Shown here: positions 1 through 6,517 of the stretch, one piece after another | How the letters are laid out: each line of letters starts with the position of its first letter | Position numbering within the stretch: position 1 is the stretch's first letter | Source of the DNA: Flavobacteriales bacterium | Lineage (GTDB): Bacteria; Bacteroidota; Bacteroidia; Flavobacteriales; BACL11 | Assembly: GCA_018675825.1 (NCBI GenBank) | Contig: JABGXK010000083.1 | Span: 1 to 9,331, forward strand | Reading direction: 5' to 3' | DNA length: 9,331 bases | The notes under the pieces: generated by a model | The model's input: the letters and a program-made list of their open reading frames with translations, nothing else | The model's database searches: none | Told to the model about the DNA's origin: nothing | Made by a program: the position numbers and the translations under genes

Positions 1-1288
1 CTAAATTATCAAAGCCTGCATTTTCTAATTCAAACTCTCTACCTAATGCATCATCAATCGTTAAATAATGACCAACAGCATAAACAACATTACCATCATC
101 AAGAGTTATACTTTCTAAATCTTCTAAACTTAATAATTTATTAATAACTTTTGCAGGTATACCATCATTATAAACTCCAAGCTGAATTTTATACTTAACC
201 CCTTTAAAATCATTAACATCATTATCCTTAGTATTATAAAGATTATTAAAAGCATTTGCCTTTGCAATTAAATAAGCATTAATTGTTTTAAAATCATCCC
301 TTGAAATCTCGTTTTCATTATAATAATTTGCAAATTTTCTAGAAGCTACTTCATCTGAATTATACATGCTCTTAAATTTATCTCCCTTTAAGGTAACGCC
401 TTTTTCATCAACAATAGCGCCAGCTAAAGAATTCTTTTCTTTATCAATATAGTCTGCAATCCCATCATTATCTGAATCTAAAGGACAACCTGTTTCATCA
501 ACTTTAATTCCAGTAGGTGTTTCTGGACAATAATCATTTATATCTAACACTAGATCCCCATCTTGATCAGCAAGATCTAATTGATCGAAATTTACTTCAG
601 AATAATATTTTTCCTTTAAATAATCTTTTCCACTTGGTTTTGGAGTAAACAGATCGTAATGTATTGAAAAATTAAGTACAACATAGTTATCATTTAAATC
701 ATCACCAGCTTTATCAATATCTACTTGAGATAAAGTGTAATTTAACGATGCATCAAATCTTATTCTATCAGACATGTTTAGCATTAAACCAACACCTACA
801 GGAATTACAAGGCCAGATTCCTTATCTATATATTGAGAACTAAAAGCTGGATTTAGTGTCTTAAATGTTAAACGTTGAAGTCCTAAGCCAATAAAAGGAT
901 TGATTAAGGATTTTTTATTATTATTAAAATTATAATTTAAATAAATTCCTAGAGCACTAAATTCAGAAATAAACTCACTTTGCAAAGAACCATCATCAGA
1001 ATTATATTCTTTTTCAGAAAAATTTGAAGGACTTGTAAATAAAAAGGACAAATCAATATTCTTATCTAAATTTAATCTCATTCCTGCAACATAACCCATA
1101 TCTCCAGATAGATAATTTGATTCTGTTCCAGCAATACCTCCTTGATAATTATAAAAATTTGTACCTAAAGTAAGTCTAGGACTTAATGGTATACTATTTG
1201 CTTCAGTATTAGGAATATGTTGAGCAAAAACAGAAACTGAACAAACTAAAAGATATATGAGAAGAATCTTTGCTAAGTAATTATTCAT
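1..1288 (-). CDS. Outer-membrane beta-barrel protein with TSP3-like repeats and SPOR-like tail (partial, C-terminus off window)
   Basis: The frame is open from an ATG at 1288 to the left edge, giving 429 residues without a stop, so the 3' end is missing. Residues 1-23 form a signal peptide ending in VSVFAQ. Residues about 35-215 alternate hydrophobic and polar residues with Gly and aromatic residues, as in small outer-membrane beta-barrels (for example FIGLGL, VIPVGVGLML, YVVLNFSIHYDL). Residues about 238-290 are acidic TSP3-like calcium-binding repeats (DQDGD, CPETPTG, GCPLDSDNDGIADYIDKE) with a Cys pair at 254 and 268. After a linker, residues about 364-429 (YKIQLGVYNDG, then YAVGHYLTIDDAL and AGF) resemble a SPOR domain, the fold that binds denuded peptidoglycan glycan. 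The inferred role is an OmpA-like structural link between outer membrane and wall. It lies 77 nt downstream of uvrA on the same strand and may be transcribed separately. The barrel and TSP3 assignment is fairly firm; the SPOR call is tentative. Confidence 0.8.
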   Translation of the reverse strand, partial: MNNYLAKILLIYLLVCSVSVFAQHIPNTEANSIPLSPRLTLGTNFYNYQGGIAGTESNYLSGDMGYVAGMRLNLDKNIDLSFLFTSPSNFSEKEYNSDDGSLQSEFISEFSALGIYLNYNFNNNKKSLINPFIGLGLQRLTFKTLNPAFSSQYIDKESGLVIPVGVGLMLNMSDRIRFDASLNYTLSQVDIDKAGDDLNDNYVVLNFSIHYDLFTPKPSGKDYLKEKYYSEVNFDQLDLADQDGDLVLDINDYCPETPTGIKVDETGCPLDSDNDGIADYIDKEKNSLAGAIVDEKGVTLKGDKFKSMYNSDEVASRKFANYYNENEISRDDFKTINAYLIAKANAFNNLYNTKDNDVNDFKGVKYKIQLGVYNDGIPAKVINKLLSLEDLESITLDDGNVVYAVGHYLTIDDALGREFELENAGFDNL

Positions 1289-1310
1289 CTTAAATGATTT
1301 TATATTGGCG

Positions 1311-1318
1311 TAAAAATA
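1311..1318 (-). promoter_or_regulatory. Weak candidate -7 box for the outer-membrane protein gene
   Basis: On the minus strand this reads TATTTTTA, one mismatch from the Bacteroidota -7 consensus TAnnTTTG, 22 nt before the ATG at 1288. No TTG is seen at the expected -33 position. In such AT-rich DNA the match could be chance. Confidence 0.2.
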
Positions 1319-1365
1319 GGAAAAAATTAAGAAAATACATTTTTATATCTAAAAGATAAAGTAAA

Positions 1366-4188
1366 CTATAACTCATTCTTAAGAAAATTAGCAGTATAAC
1401 TATCAGAAGAACTAACAATCTGTTCTGGCGAACCTTCACACACAATATAACCTCCTTTATCACCCCCTTCCTTTCCAAGATCTATGATATAATCAGCAAC
1501 TTTTATTACATCCATATTATGCTCAATAATTAAAACCGTATTACCTTTATTGACAATTGATTCTAATACTTGAAGTAAAACTTTTACATCTTGAAAATGA
1601 AGTCCTGTTGTTGGTTCATCAAGAATATAAAAAGTATTTCCAGTACTTCTTTTTGAAAGTTCAGAGGCTAATTTAATTCTTTGAGCTTCTCCTCCTGAGA
1701 GTGTTGTTGCAGATTGACCTAAAGTCACATATCCCAGTCCTACATCTTTCAAAGTTCTTATTTTTCTAATAATTGTTGGGATATTTTCAAAAAAATCTAC
1801 AGCTTGATTAATAGTTAAATTTAATATATCAGAAATCGATTTTCCTTTAAATCTTACATCTAAAGTTTCTCTGTTATAGCGCATACCATTACAATCCTCA
1901 CAATGAACTAAAACATCAGGAAGAAAATTCATCTCAATAGTTCTCTTACCAGCTCCTTTACACGCCTCACATCTTCCTCCGATTACATTAAAAGAAAATC
2001 TACCAACTTTATAGCCCCTAATCTTAGATTCCTCTAGATTAGCATATAAATCTCTTATATCAGAAAAAACTCCAGTATAAGTTGCTGGATTTGATCTTGG
2101 CGTTCTTCCTATAGGAGCTTGATTTATTTCAATAACTTTATCAATATTTTCAATACCTATAAGGTTCTCATATGCAAGAGGAATTTTTTCTGCTCTAAAA
2201 AAATAACTGTTTAAAATAGGGTATAAGGTTTCATTAATTAAAGTAGACTTACCACTACCAGAAACTCCAGTAACACAACACAATAAACCTAAAGGTATTT
2301 TAACATTAATTTCTTTAAGATTATTTCCTTTTGCAGATAATAATTGTAAAAACTTACCATTTCCTTTTCTTCGAGTCTTAGGAATAGTAATTTCTTTTCT
2401 TCCATTTAAGTAATCAGAAGTAATATGATTTACCTCTAATATCTCTTTATAAGTTCCACTGGAAACAACTTCACCACCATGAATTCCTGCATCAGGGCCC
2501 ATATCAATTATGTAATCTGCATTACATATCATTTCTTTATCATGTTCAACAACAATTACAGAATTTCCGATATCTCGAAGTTTTTTTAAAGATTCGATAA
2601 GTTTTAGGTTATCTCTTTGATGTAGACCAATGCTAGGTTCATCTAATATATATAATACATTAGTAAGCTGCGTTCCTATTTGTGTTGCTAAACGTATTCT
2701 TTGAGCTTCTCCACCTGAGAGTGTTTTAGATGATCTATTAAGAGTTAAATAAGATAATCCAACATCAATTATAAACTGAACTCTAGTTAATAATTCTTTT
2801 ACAATTTGTTTTGCTATTATTTTATGTTTGTGACTTAAAGAGGATTCAATAGATAATAACCAAGCCTTCAAACTCTCAATATCCATATTAACAACATCAA
2901 ATATTTTCTTATTAGTTATTTTAAAATTAGAGGATTGCTTATTTAATCGACTTCCTAGGCAAGATTCACAAGTATGAGAAGACATATATCGTAAAGCCCA
3001 GCGTTCAATACTTTTAATAGAAGAACTTCTTAATTGTTCCTCAATAAAATTTACAATTCCTAAAAAATCTATCTTGTACTGCTTAGATATTCCTGCTGAT
3101 TTAAATTTTACTTTTATATTATCCTTAGTTCCATAAAAAATTATATCAATAGCCTCTTTACTAATTTCTTTTATGGGAGTATTTAAAGTAAAATCATATT
3201 TTTTTCCTATGATTTCTAGCTGATCAGTTATCCATGAAGAATTTTTATTGTCTAAAGGAGCAATACCACCTTTATTAATGCTTAATAGTTTATTAGGTAT
3301 TAGCTTATTGAGATCTACAGATTTAAAAACACCTAATCCATTGCATTTAGGACATGATCCTCTTGGAGAATTAAATGAAAAAGAACTTGGTTCAGGATTC
3401 TTATATGCTATTCCTGTTGTTGGACACATTAGGTTTCTACTAAAATATCTTGGGGTATTATTTTTTGATGAGACAACCATCATCACACCATCGCCAAAAT
3501 TTAAAGCTAATTTAATTGATGATATTAAACGTTTATGGTTTTTATTAGTAACTTTTATCCTGTCAATGACAACTTCTATATTATGAGTTTTATATCGATC
3601 TAGTTTTAAAGAAGGAGTAATGTCAATAATTTCATCATTAACTCGTACCTTTAAATATCCCTGCTTAGCCAATTTAAAAAATAGCTCCCCATAATGTCCT
3701 TTTCTTGAACGTATAACAGGAGACAAGATAGATAGAGACTGATTCTGAAAGTCTTTTAAAAGCAAATCTAAGATCTGATTATCATTAAAACTAATCATTT
3801 TCTCATTTGTATTATATGAATACGCTACTCCAACTCTAGAGTAAAGTAAACGTAAGTAATCATATATCTCAGTGATAGTTCCAACAGTCGACCTAGGATT
3901 TTTCGATGTAGTTTTTTGTTCTATAGCAACAACAGGACTTAAGCCAGTTATCTTATCAACTTCTGGGCGCTCCATATTACCTATAAATTGTCGAGCATAG
4001 GCATTAAACGTTTCTAGATATCTCCTTTGACCTTCGGCATGAATTGTGTCAAATGCTAGTGATGATTTCCCACTACCACTTTTACCAGTTATAACAACAA
4101 GTTTATTTCTGGGAATCTTTAAATTTATATTCTGTAAATTATGTACACGAGCACCATAAATAGCTATAGAATCTTGCTGGCTTTTCAT
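1366..4188 (-). CDS. uvrA: UvrABC system protein A (excinuclease ABC subunit A)
   Basis: This is the damage-recognition ATPase of nucleotide excision repair. As a dimer it scans DNA with UvrB and loads UvrB at lesions. The protein is 940 residues, full length for the family. It has two ABC ATPase modules: Walker A at 35-42 (GKSGSGKS) and 641-648 (GVSGSGKS), signature LSGGEAQR at 490-497 and 830-837, and Walker B ending DEP at 516-518 and 857-859. The C-terminal zinc site is intact (C740, C743, C763, C766), and a CESC pair is at 407-410. In the first zinc module the usual CPxC is CPTT (C255, T258), while the second pair C279/C282 is kept, so that site lacks one ligand. The start ATG shares one base with the stop of the upstream transglycosylase gene (TAATG), which implies translational coupling. 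It is the last gene of the rfbC operon. Confidence 0.97.
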   Translation of the reverse strand: MKSQQDSIAIYGARVHNLQNINLKIPRNKLVVITGKSGSGKSSLAFDTIHAEGQRRYLETFNAYARQFIGNMERPEVDKITGLSPVVAIEQKTTSKNPRSTVGTITEIYDYLRLLYSRVGVAYSYNTNEKMISFNDNQILDLLLKDFQNQSLSILSPVIRSRKGHYGELFFKLAKQGYLKVRVNDEIIDITPSLKLDRYKTHNIEVVIDRIKVTNKNHKRLISSIKLALNFGDGVMMVVSSKNNTPRYFSRNLMCPTTGIAYKNPEPSSFSFNSPRGSCPKCNGLGVFKSVDLNKLIPNKLLSINKGGIAPLDNKNSSWITDQLEIIGKKYDFTLNTPIKEISKEAIDIIFYGTKDNIKVKFKSAGISKQYKIDFLGIVNFIEEQLRSSSIKSIERWALRYMSSHTCESCLGSRLNKQSSNFKITNKKIFDVVNMDIESLKAWLLSIESSLSHKHKIIAKQIVKELLTRVQFIIDVGLSYLTLNRSSKTLSGGEAQRIRLATQIGTQLTNVLYILDEPSIGLHQRDNLKLIESLKKLRDIGNSVIVVEHDKEMICNADYIIDMGPDAGIHGGEVVSSGTYKEILEVNHITSDYLNGRKEITIPKTRRKGNGKFLQLLSAKGNNLKEINVKIPLGLLCCVTGVSGSGKSTLINETLYPILNSYFFRAEKIPLAYENLIGIENIDKVIEINQAPIGRTPRSNPATYTGVFSDIRDLYANLEESKIRGYKVGRFSFNVIGGRCEACKGAGKRTIEMNFLPDVLVHCEDCNGMRYNRETLDVRFKGKSISDILNLTINQAVDFFENIPTIIRKIRTLKDVGLGYVTLGQSATTLSGGEAQRIKLASELSKRSTGNTFYILDEPTTGLHFQDVKVLLQVLESIVNKGNTVLIIEHNMDVIKVADYIIDLGKEGGDKGGYIVCEGSPEQIVSSSDSYTANFLKNEL

Positions 4189-5147
4189 TATTTAAATCTT
4201 TCACTTTCATCAATATCATCAAAAACTAAAAGATCAAGATTTGTAGGAATATCAATATAATAAATTCTTCTTGATTTATCTGGTAGAGATGATGTCCTTA
4301 ACCAAGGATTATATTTCTTTAAAGTTTTATAATTAATCTTATTATTCTTTGCAAAGAAATACAAATCATTAATTGTAGAATCTACTCTAACTTGATTTAC
4401 TTGTGGAAATTTATATAAGTCACTATTTCTAAAAACAAAACCATATTTCTTAGGATTTTCCATAATCTCTTTAATAACTATAATTCTAAATACATATCTT
4501 GAAGTTTCATCATTTAAATGCAGATTAAAATAATTATTTGTTTCCTGTTTAAGCATTTTTCTTCTAGCACCATTTATACCCATATTATAAGATGCTGCTG
4601 CCATTGTCCAGCTACCAAATTCATCATAAGCTTTTTGAAGATATTCACAGGCTACTTCAGTAGATTTGACAAGATGATACCTTTCATCAATTGCATTGTT
4701 AACCTCTAAACCATACTCTTTTGCTGTTCCTTTCATAATTTGCCAGAATCCCGCAGCACCTGAGGGAGATACTTGATTTTCAAACCCGCTCTCAATTAAT
4801 GCTAAATATTTAAAATCATTAGGAATATTATTCTTAGCCAGAATTTCCTCGATAATAGGAAAATATTTATTTGCTCTTTTAAAATAGAGCATAGTATTAG
4901 ATTGCCAATAAATATTTTTCAACAACTCTTTATCAAGCCTTTCCCATATATCTAATGAGCTTTCTGGTACATCTTCATTTGCAAACTTTAAATTATTAGG
5001 CTTTACAATTGAATAAACTTTATATTTATTATTAAATCCTTGTTGATGAACATTATCAGATGTATTGAGATATGAAGAGAAAATAAAAAATTGAGATAAA
5101 AATATTACTGAAATAACTACTAGTAAAACTACTACTTTTCTAATCAT
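4188..5147 (-). CDS. Membrane-anchored lytic transglycosylase (SLT/MltD-like) with degenerate LysM-like tail
   Basis: This is a predicted peptidoglycan lyase that cleaves the MurNAc-GlcNAc bond to give 1,6-anhydro-MurNAc ends. It probably acts in the periplasm. The protein is 319 residues. Residues 4-24 form a single hydrophobic signal or anchor segment without a clear lipobox Cys. The SLT domain spans about 95-225. It contains ALIESGF with the presumed catalytic Glu at 119, the SPSGAAGFWQIM block at 127-138, AAASYNMG at 183-190 and ETSRYVFRI at 214-222, which is the MltD-type arrangement. Residues about 252-300 (DSTINDLYFFAKNN, LKKYNPWL) look like one degenerate LysM, a glycan-binding module. 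The gene starts inside the last codons of rfbC (8-nt overlap), and its stop overlaps the uvrA start by one base, so all three should be co-translated. The family is secure; the exact subfamily is inferred. Confidence 0.9.
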   Translation of the reverse strand: MIRKVVVLLVVISVIFLSQFFIFSSYLNTSDNVHQQGFNNKYKVYSIVKPNNLKFANEDVPESSLDIWERLDKELLKNIYWQSNTMLYFKRANKYFPIIEEILAKNNIPNDFKYLALIESGFENQVSPSGAAGFWQIMKGTAKEYGLEVNNAIDERYHLVKSTEVACEYLQKAYDEFGSWTMAAASYNMGINGARRKMLKQETNNYFNLHLNDETSRYVFRIIVIKEIMENPKKYGFVFRNSDLYKFPQVNQVRVDSTINDLYFFAKNNKINYKTLKKYNPWLRTSSLPDKSRRIYYIDIPTNLDLLVFDDIDESERFK

Positions 5148-5688
5148 TAAATTTAGTTTTAAAATCTTTAAAATATTGTGAATTACTATCCTTAATTGAA
5201 ATAATTGGATTCTCTATTTCCCAATCAATCGATAAATCTTCATCATCCCAAGCAATACTTCCTTCTGATTCTTTATTATAAAATTCAGAACATTTATATG
5301 AAAATATTGTATTATCTTCTAATGTAATAAATCCATGTGCAAAACCTTTAGGGATAAAAAAGGATTTAAAGTTCTTTTCACTTAAAGTTACAGAATAATG
5401 CAAACCATATGTAGGAGAATTTGATCGAATATCAACTGCAACATCCAAAACAGATCCTTTAATTACTCGAACTAATTTACTTTGGGAATATGGTGGGTTT
5501 TGAAAATGTAAGCCTCGCAAAACTCCTTTAGAAGATAAAGATTGATTATCTTGAACAAAATTTTCTTCTATACCAATCTTTTTAAAACTATTTAAATTCC
5601 AACTTTCAAAAAAAAAGCCTCTATCATCTAAAAAAATTTCTGGTTCAATAACTATCAAGCCATCTATATTTGTTTTAGTAATTTTCAT
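5140..5688 (-). CDS. rfbC: dTDP-4-dehydrorhamnose 3,5-epimerase
   Basis: RmlC/RfbC converts dTDP-4-dehydro-6-deoxyglucose to dTDP-4-dehydro-L-rhamnose, the third step of dTDP-L-rhamnose synthesis for surface polysaccharide. The product has 182 residues, the normal length for this cupin enzyme. Visible landmarks are DDRGFFFESWN (21-31), FVQDNQS (44-50), RGLHFQ with the catalytic base His61, Lys71, FIPKGFAHGF with His118, the catalytic-acid Tyr131 in YKC, and Asp167 in SIKD, which pairs with the active His in known structures. All expected catalytic residues are present. The other rhamnose genes (rmlA, rmlB, rmlD) are not in this window. The gene heads an operon with the lytic transglycosylase (8-nt overlap) and uvrA. 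The start at 5688 gives the standard N-terminus and sits 16 nt after a good -7 box. Confidence 0.95.
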   Translation of the reverse strand: MKITKTNIDGLIVIEPEIFLDDRGFFFESWNLNSFKKIGIEENFVQDNQSLSSKGVLRGLHFQNPPYSQSKLVRVIKGSVLDVAVDIRSNSPTYGLHYSVTLSEKNFKSFFIPKGFAHGFITLEDNTIFSYKCSEFYNKESEGSIAWDDEDLSIDWEIENPIISIKDSNSQYFKDFKTKFND

Positions 5689-5704
5689 AAAAAAATTTAA
5701 TTCC

Positions 5705-5737
5705 CAAATATAAAAAAATGAATATTGCTAATAACAA
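5705..5737 (-). promoter_or_regulatory. Bacteroidota-type promoter for the rfbC-transglycosylase-uvrA operon
   Basis: On the minus strand TTG (5737-5735) is followed after 22 nt by TATATTTG (5712-5705). The latter is a perfect match to the Bacteroidota -7 consensus TAnnTTTG, and the spacing lies within the 17-23 nt described for flavobacteria. The rfbC ATG begins 16 nt further on, so the leader would be very short. The site is predicted from pattern only. Confidence 0.5.
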
Positions 5738-5756
5738 GAAATTTAAACAATAAATG

Positions 5757-5764
5757 TATTTTTG
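5757..5764 (+). promoter_or_regulatory. -7 promoter box for the FKBP lipoprotein gene
   Basis: TATTTTTG matches the Bacteroidota -7 consensus TAnnTTTG exactly and ends 18 nt before the ATG at 5783. The nearest upstream TTG (5725-5727) is 29 nt away, too far for a standard -33 box. This half is therefore less certain than the divergent rfbC promoter in the same 94-nt intergenic region. Confidence 0.4.
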
Positions 5765-5782
5765 TAAACAAAATATATAATC

Positions 5783-6505
5783 ATGAAAACACCTCAAATA
5801 ATAGTAATTTGTTTGGTTATCTTAAGCTCTTCATGTACAGAAGAACCAAAATATAAAACTCCAAAAACAGATATAGAAAGATTTTCCTATTCTATTGGGG
5901 TAAATGTAGCTACATCTATGAAAGAAAAACATGATTTAAAAGAAATTGATGCCCTATCTATTGCTAAAGGTTTTGATGATGTTATTTATGACAAAAAACT
6001 TGATATTGAGCTTCTTGGAACTGATTCTATTTTAAATGACTATTTCGATAAATTATCTCAAGCAATTAAATTTGAACAAGCAGCTCAAGCGCTTAAAGAA
6101 GGAGAAGAATATATGATAGAAAATGCAAAAAAAGAAGGTGTTTTAACAACAAAGTCAGGATTGCAATATGAAGTATTAAAATCAGGTGTTAAAGGTACAA
6201 AAATCCAAGAAAACAATGTAGTTACATTTCACTATCAGGCTTCTTTAATTAATGGGGAAGTTTTTGCTAGTTCAATTGGGGAAACACCTTCCCAAATGCC
6301 AACAGTAATCTCACAATCGACAATAACTGGATTGTATGAAGCCTTACTATTAATGAGTGTTGGAGATCAATATAAATTTACCATTCCTGCAAAACTAGCA
6401 TATAGAAATGAAAGCCCTAAGGGTTCTCCTATCCCACATGGATCAACATTAATTTTTGTTATTGAAGTTATAAACCTTACTACAATCGAAGGAACACAAC
6501 TTTAA
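5783..6505 (+). CDS. FKBP-type peptidyl-prolyl cis-trans isomerase, lipoprotein
   Basis: This is a predicted envelope foldase that isomerises Xaa-Pro bonds in exported proteins. The protein has 240 residues. The N-terminus is a lipoprotein-like signal (hydrophobic 4-14, then LSSSC with Cys18 the probable lipidated residue; the Ser at -3 makes the lipobox atypical). Residues about 30-118 are the Mip/FkpA-like dimerisation domain (RFSYSIGVNVATSM, IAKGFDDVI, then a helical EQAAQALKEGEEYMIENAKKEG stretch split by charged residues). Residues about 124-232 are the FKBP domain, with GLQYEVL, VTFHYQASL, ITGLYEALLLMSVGDQYKFTIP, LAYRNE and IPHGSTLIFVIEV. Aromatic pocket residues Tyr151, Phe161, Tyr207 and Phe225 are kept. 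The usual FDSS is FASS (Ala162), the pocket Trp is Leu184, and AYG is AYR, so catalytic strength is uncertain. It is divergent from rfbC and convergent with the T9SS cargo gene, with only 12 nt between stop codons. Confidence 0.9.
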   Translation: MKTPQIIVICLVILSSSCTEEPKYKTPKTDIERFSYSIGVNVATSMKEKHDLKEIDALSIAKGFDDVIYDKKLDIELLGTDSILNDYFDKLSQAIKFEQAAQALKEGEEYMIENAKKEGVLTTKSGLQYEVLKSGVKGTKIQENNVVTFHYQASLINGEVFASSIGETPSQMPTVISQSTITGLYEALLLMSVGDQYKFTIPAKLAYRNESPKGSPIPHGSTLIFVIEVINLTTIEGTQL

Positions 6506-6517
6506 TTAATAAGGATT

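Noticed and set aside
1346..1358. Small hairpin TATCT-AAA-AGATA just after the uvrA stop as a terminator
   Set aside because: It has only five base pairs, mostly A:T, and no T-tract follows on the minus strand.
1290..1478. 62-codon minus-strand frame across the uvrA 3' end
   Set aside because: It overlaps the uvrA C-terminus in another frame and reads as a low-complexity Leu/Ile/Phe string expected from AT-rich DNA.
3248..3586. 112-codon plus-strand open frame inside uvrA
   Set aside because: It lies entirely antisense to a conserved part of uvrA (the zinc-finger region), has no recognisable domain, and its residues simply mirror the uvrA codons.
4518..4709. 63-codon plus-strand frame inside the lytic transglycosylase gene
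   Set aside because: It is antisense to the conserved SLT domain and has no independent support.
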